From positions 42,398-106,397 of the forward strand of contig CAYRLG010000013.1 of NCBI GenBank assembly GCA_964425195.1: a stretch of 64,000 nucleotides of DNA, in the 5' to 3' direction. The translations under genes were made by a program, and so were the position numbers. Under the pieces are notes generated by a model, which saw only the letters and a list, made by a program, of their open reading frames with translations, had not been told where the DNA came from and searched no databases. This DNA is from Desulfamplus sp964425195 (GTDB lineage Bacteria; Desulfobacterota; Desulfobacteria; Desulfobacterales; Desulfobacteraceae). This document shows, one piece after another, positions 63,709-64,000 of the stretch. Position 1 is the stretch's first letter; every line of letters begins with the position of its first letter.

Positions 63709-64000
63709 TTTTTTCGCTCCTTTGTTGTTTTTTTTAATTAGTTGACATCTATGAACTATAAACAATCTTTAAAATTAGTTGGTTTTAACTCTCTCTTTGT
63801 TATCAATGGGAAAGTTTAACTTTTTTGTCCTACAACTCAGACAAGCCGAGGGCTTCTGGTGAGGTTAATATTAAACCTTGAGCAATTTACGATATTCATA
63901 CCTTTTGAGTCAATCAAAATGATTTTAAGATAAAATCACGATTTTGTAACTGTTTTATATACTATATCTAAATCTGAAATGAGTAAAATTTTTATCGACA
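63709..64000. other. Upstream region of the BmpA-type gene
   Basis: Right-edge non-coding stretch, AT-rich; presumably holds the promoter of the BmpA-type gene. A CCTACA string at 63829 matches one half of the palindrome at 21415, but without a second half. Nothing more is seen. Confidence 0.35.

Noticed and set aside
63826..63834. Half-site TGTCCTACA before the BmpA-type gene as a target of the regulator at 20637
   Set aside because: Only one half of the palindrome is present, and such a short match is expected by chance.

Overview
The window looks like chromosomal DNA of a low-GC, anaerobic, probably sulfate-reducing deltaproteobacterium (Desulfobacterales-like). This rests on gene content and style, not on a marker gene. 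It holds a Tat-exported [NiFe] hydrogenase followed by an HdrD-like/HdrA/MvhD/Flx electron-transfer locus, a TGA-interrupted HesB-like gene best read as a selenoprotein, FAD-dependent thymidylate synthase (thyX), aconitase, acyl-CoA synthetases and a hydroxyacyl-CoA dehydrogenase. No rRNA, tRNA, CRISPR array or intact insertion sequence was seen.

Layout. 1-8213 (mostly minus strand): start of a hydroxyacyl-CoA dehydrogenase; kdnB-kdnA for 8-amino-8-deoxy-Kdo; thiN (plus) overlapping thyX; leuC-leuD; a lipoprotein with a FliL-like domain; the HesB-like selenoprotein. 8506-24695 (plus): ndk, acnA, a type II restriction-modification pair whose nuclease appears damaged, clpB, a Ca2+ P-type ATPase, an ABC ATPase with a NarL-type response regulator, a polytopic transporter and an acyl-CoA synthetase. 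24977-37397 (plus): hydrogenase small and large subunits, maturation protease, HdrD-like protein, double-length HdrA, MvhD, two ferredoxin-type proteins, a flavin/NAD(P)H reductase and a Cys paralogue of the HesB-like protein. 37573-43622 (plus): RelE-like protein, glycosyltransferase, a stub of a 2-hydroxyacyl-CoA dehydratase, metK-ahcY, larB. 43722-51269 (minus): type I restriction locus hsdM-hsdS-hsdR interrupted by a dense toxin-antitoxin cluster. 51306-63708: DUF2868/DUF3482 pair, oleC, a DHH-CBS protein, a membrane protein of unknown function, oleB, a gspE/pilB-type ATPase, an Ala/Val/Thr repeat protein and a BmpA-type binding protein.

How the parts fit. The periplasmic hydrogenase can oxidise H2, while the Hdr/Flx proteins can form a cytoplasmic flavin-based electron-bifurcating module linking NAD(P)H, ferredoxin and a disulfide-type acceptor. 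OleB and OleC suggest beta-lactone/long-chain olefin chemistry, although OleA and OleD are outside the window. The BmpA-type binding protein near the right edge and the ABC ATPase at 19 kb are of matching families, but no permeases are seen.

Most notable: the TGA-containing HesB-like gene with a hairpin just after the codon; the toxin-antitoxin cluster between hsdS and hsdR, part of which is bounded by a 32-bp repeat of the hsdS 3' end; a short ORF with an in-frame TGA and a hairpin before the Hdr locus; Ser/Asn/Asp/Lys-rich insertions in many conserved enzymes; and a dispersed palindrome (GTAGAGACGCA...) in four intergenic spots.
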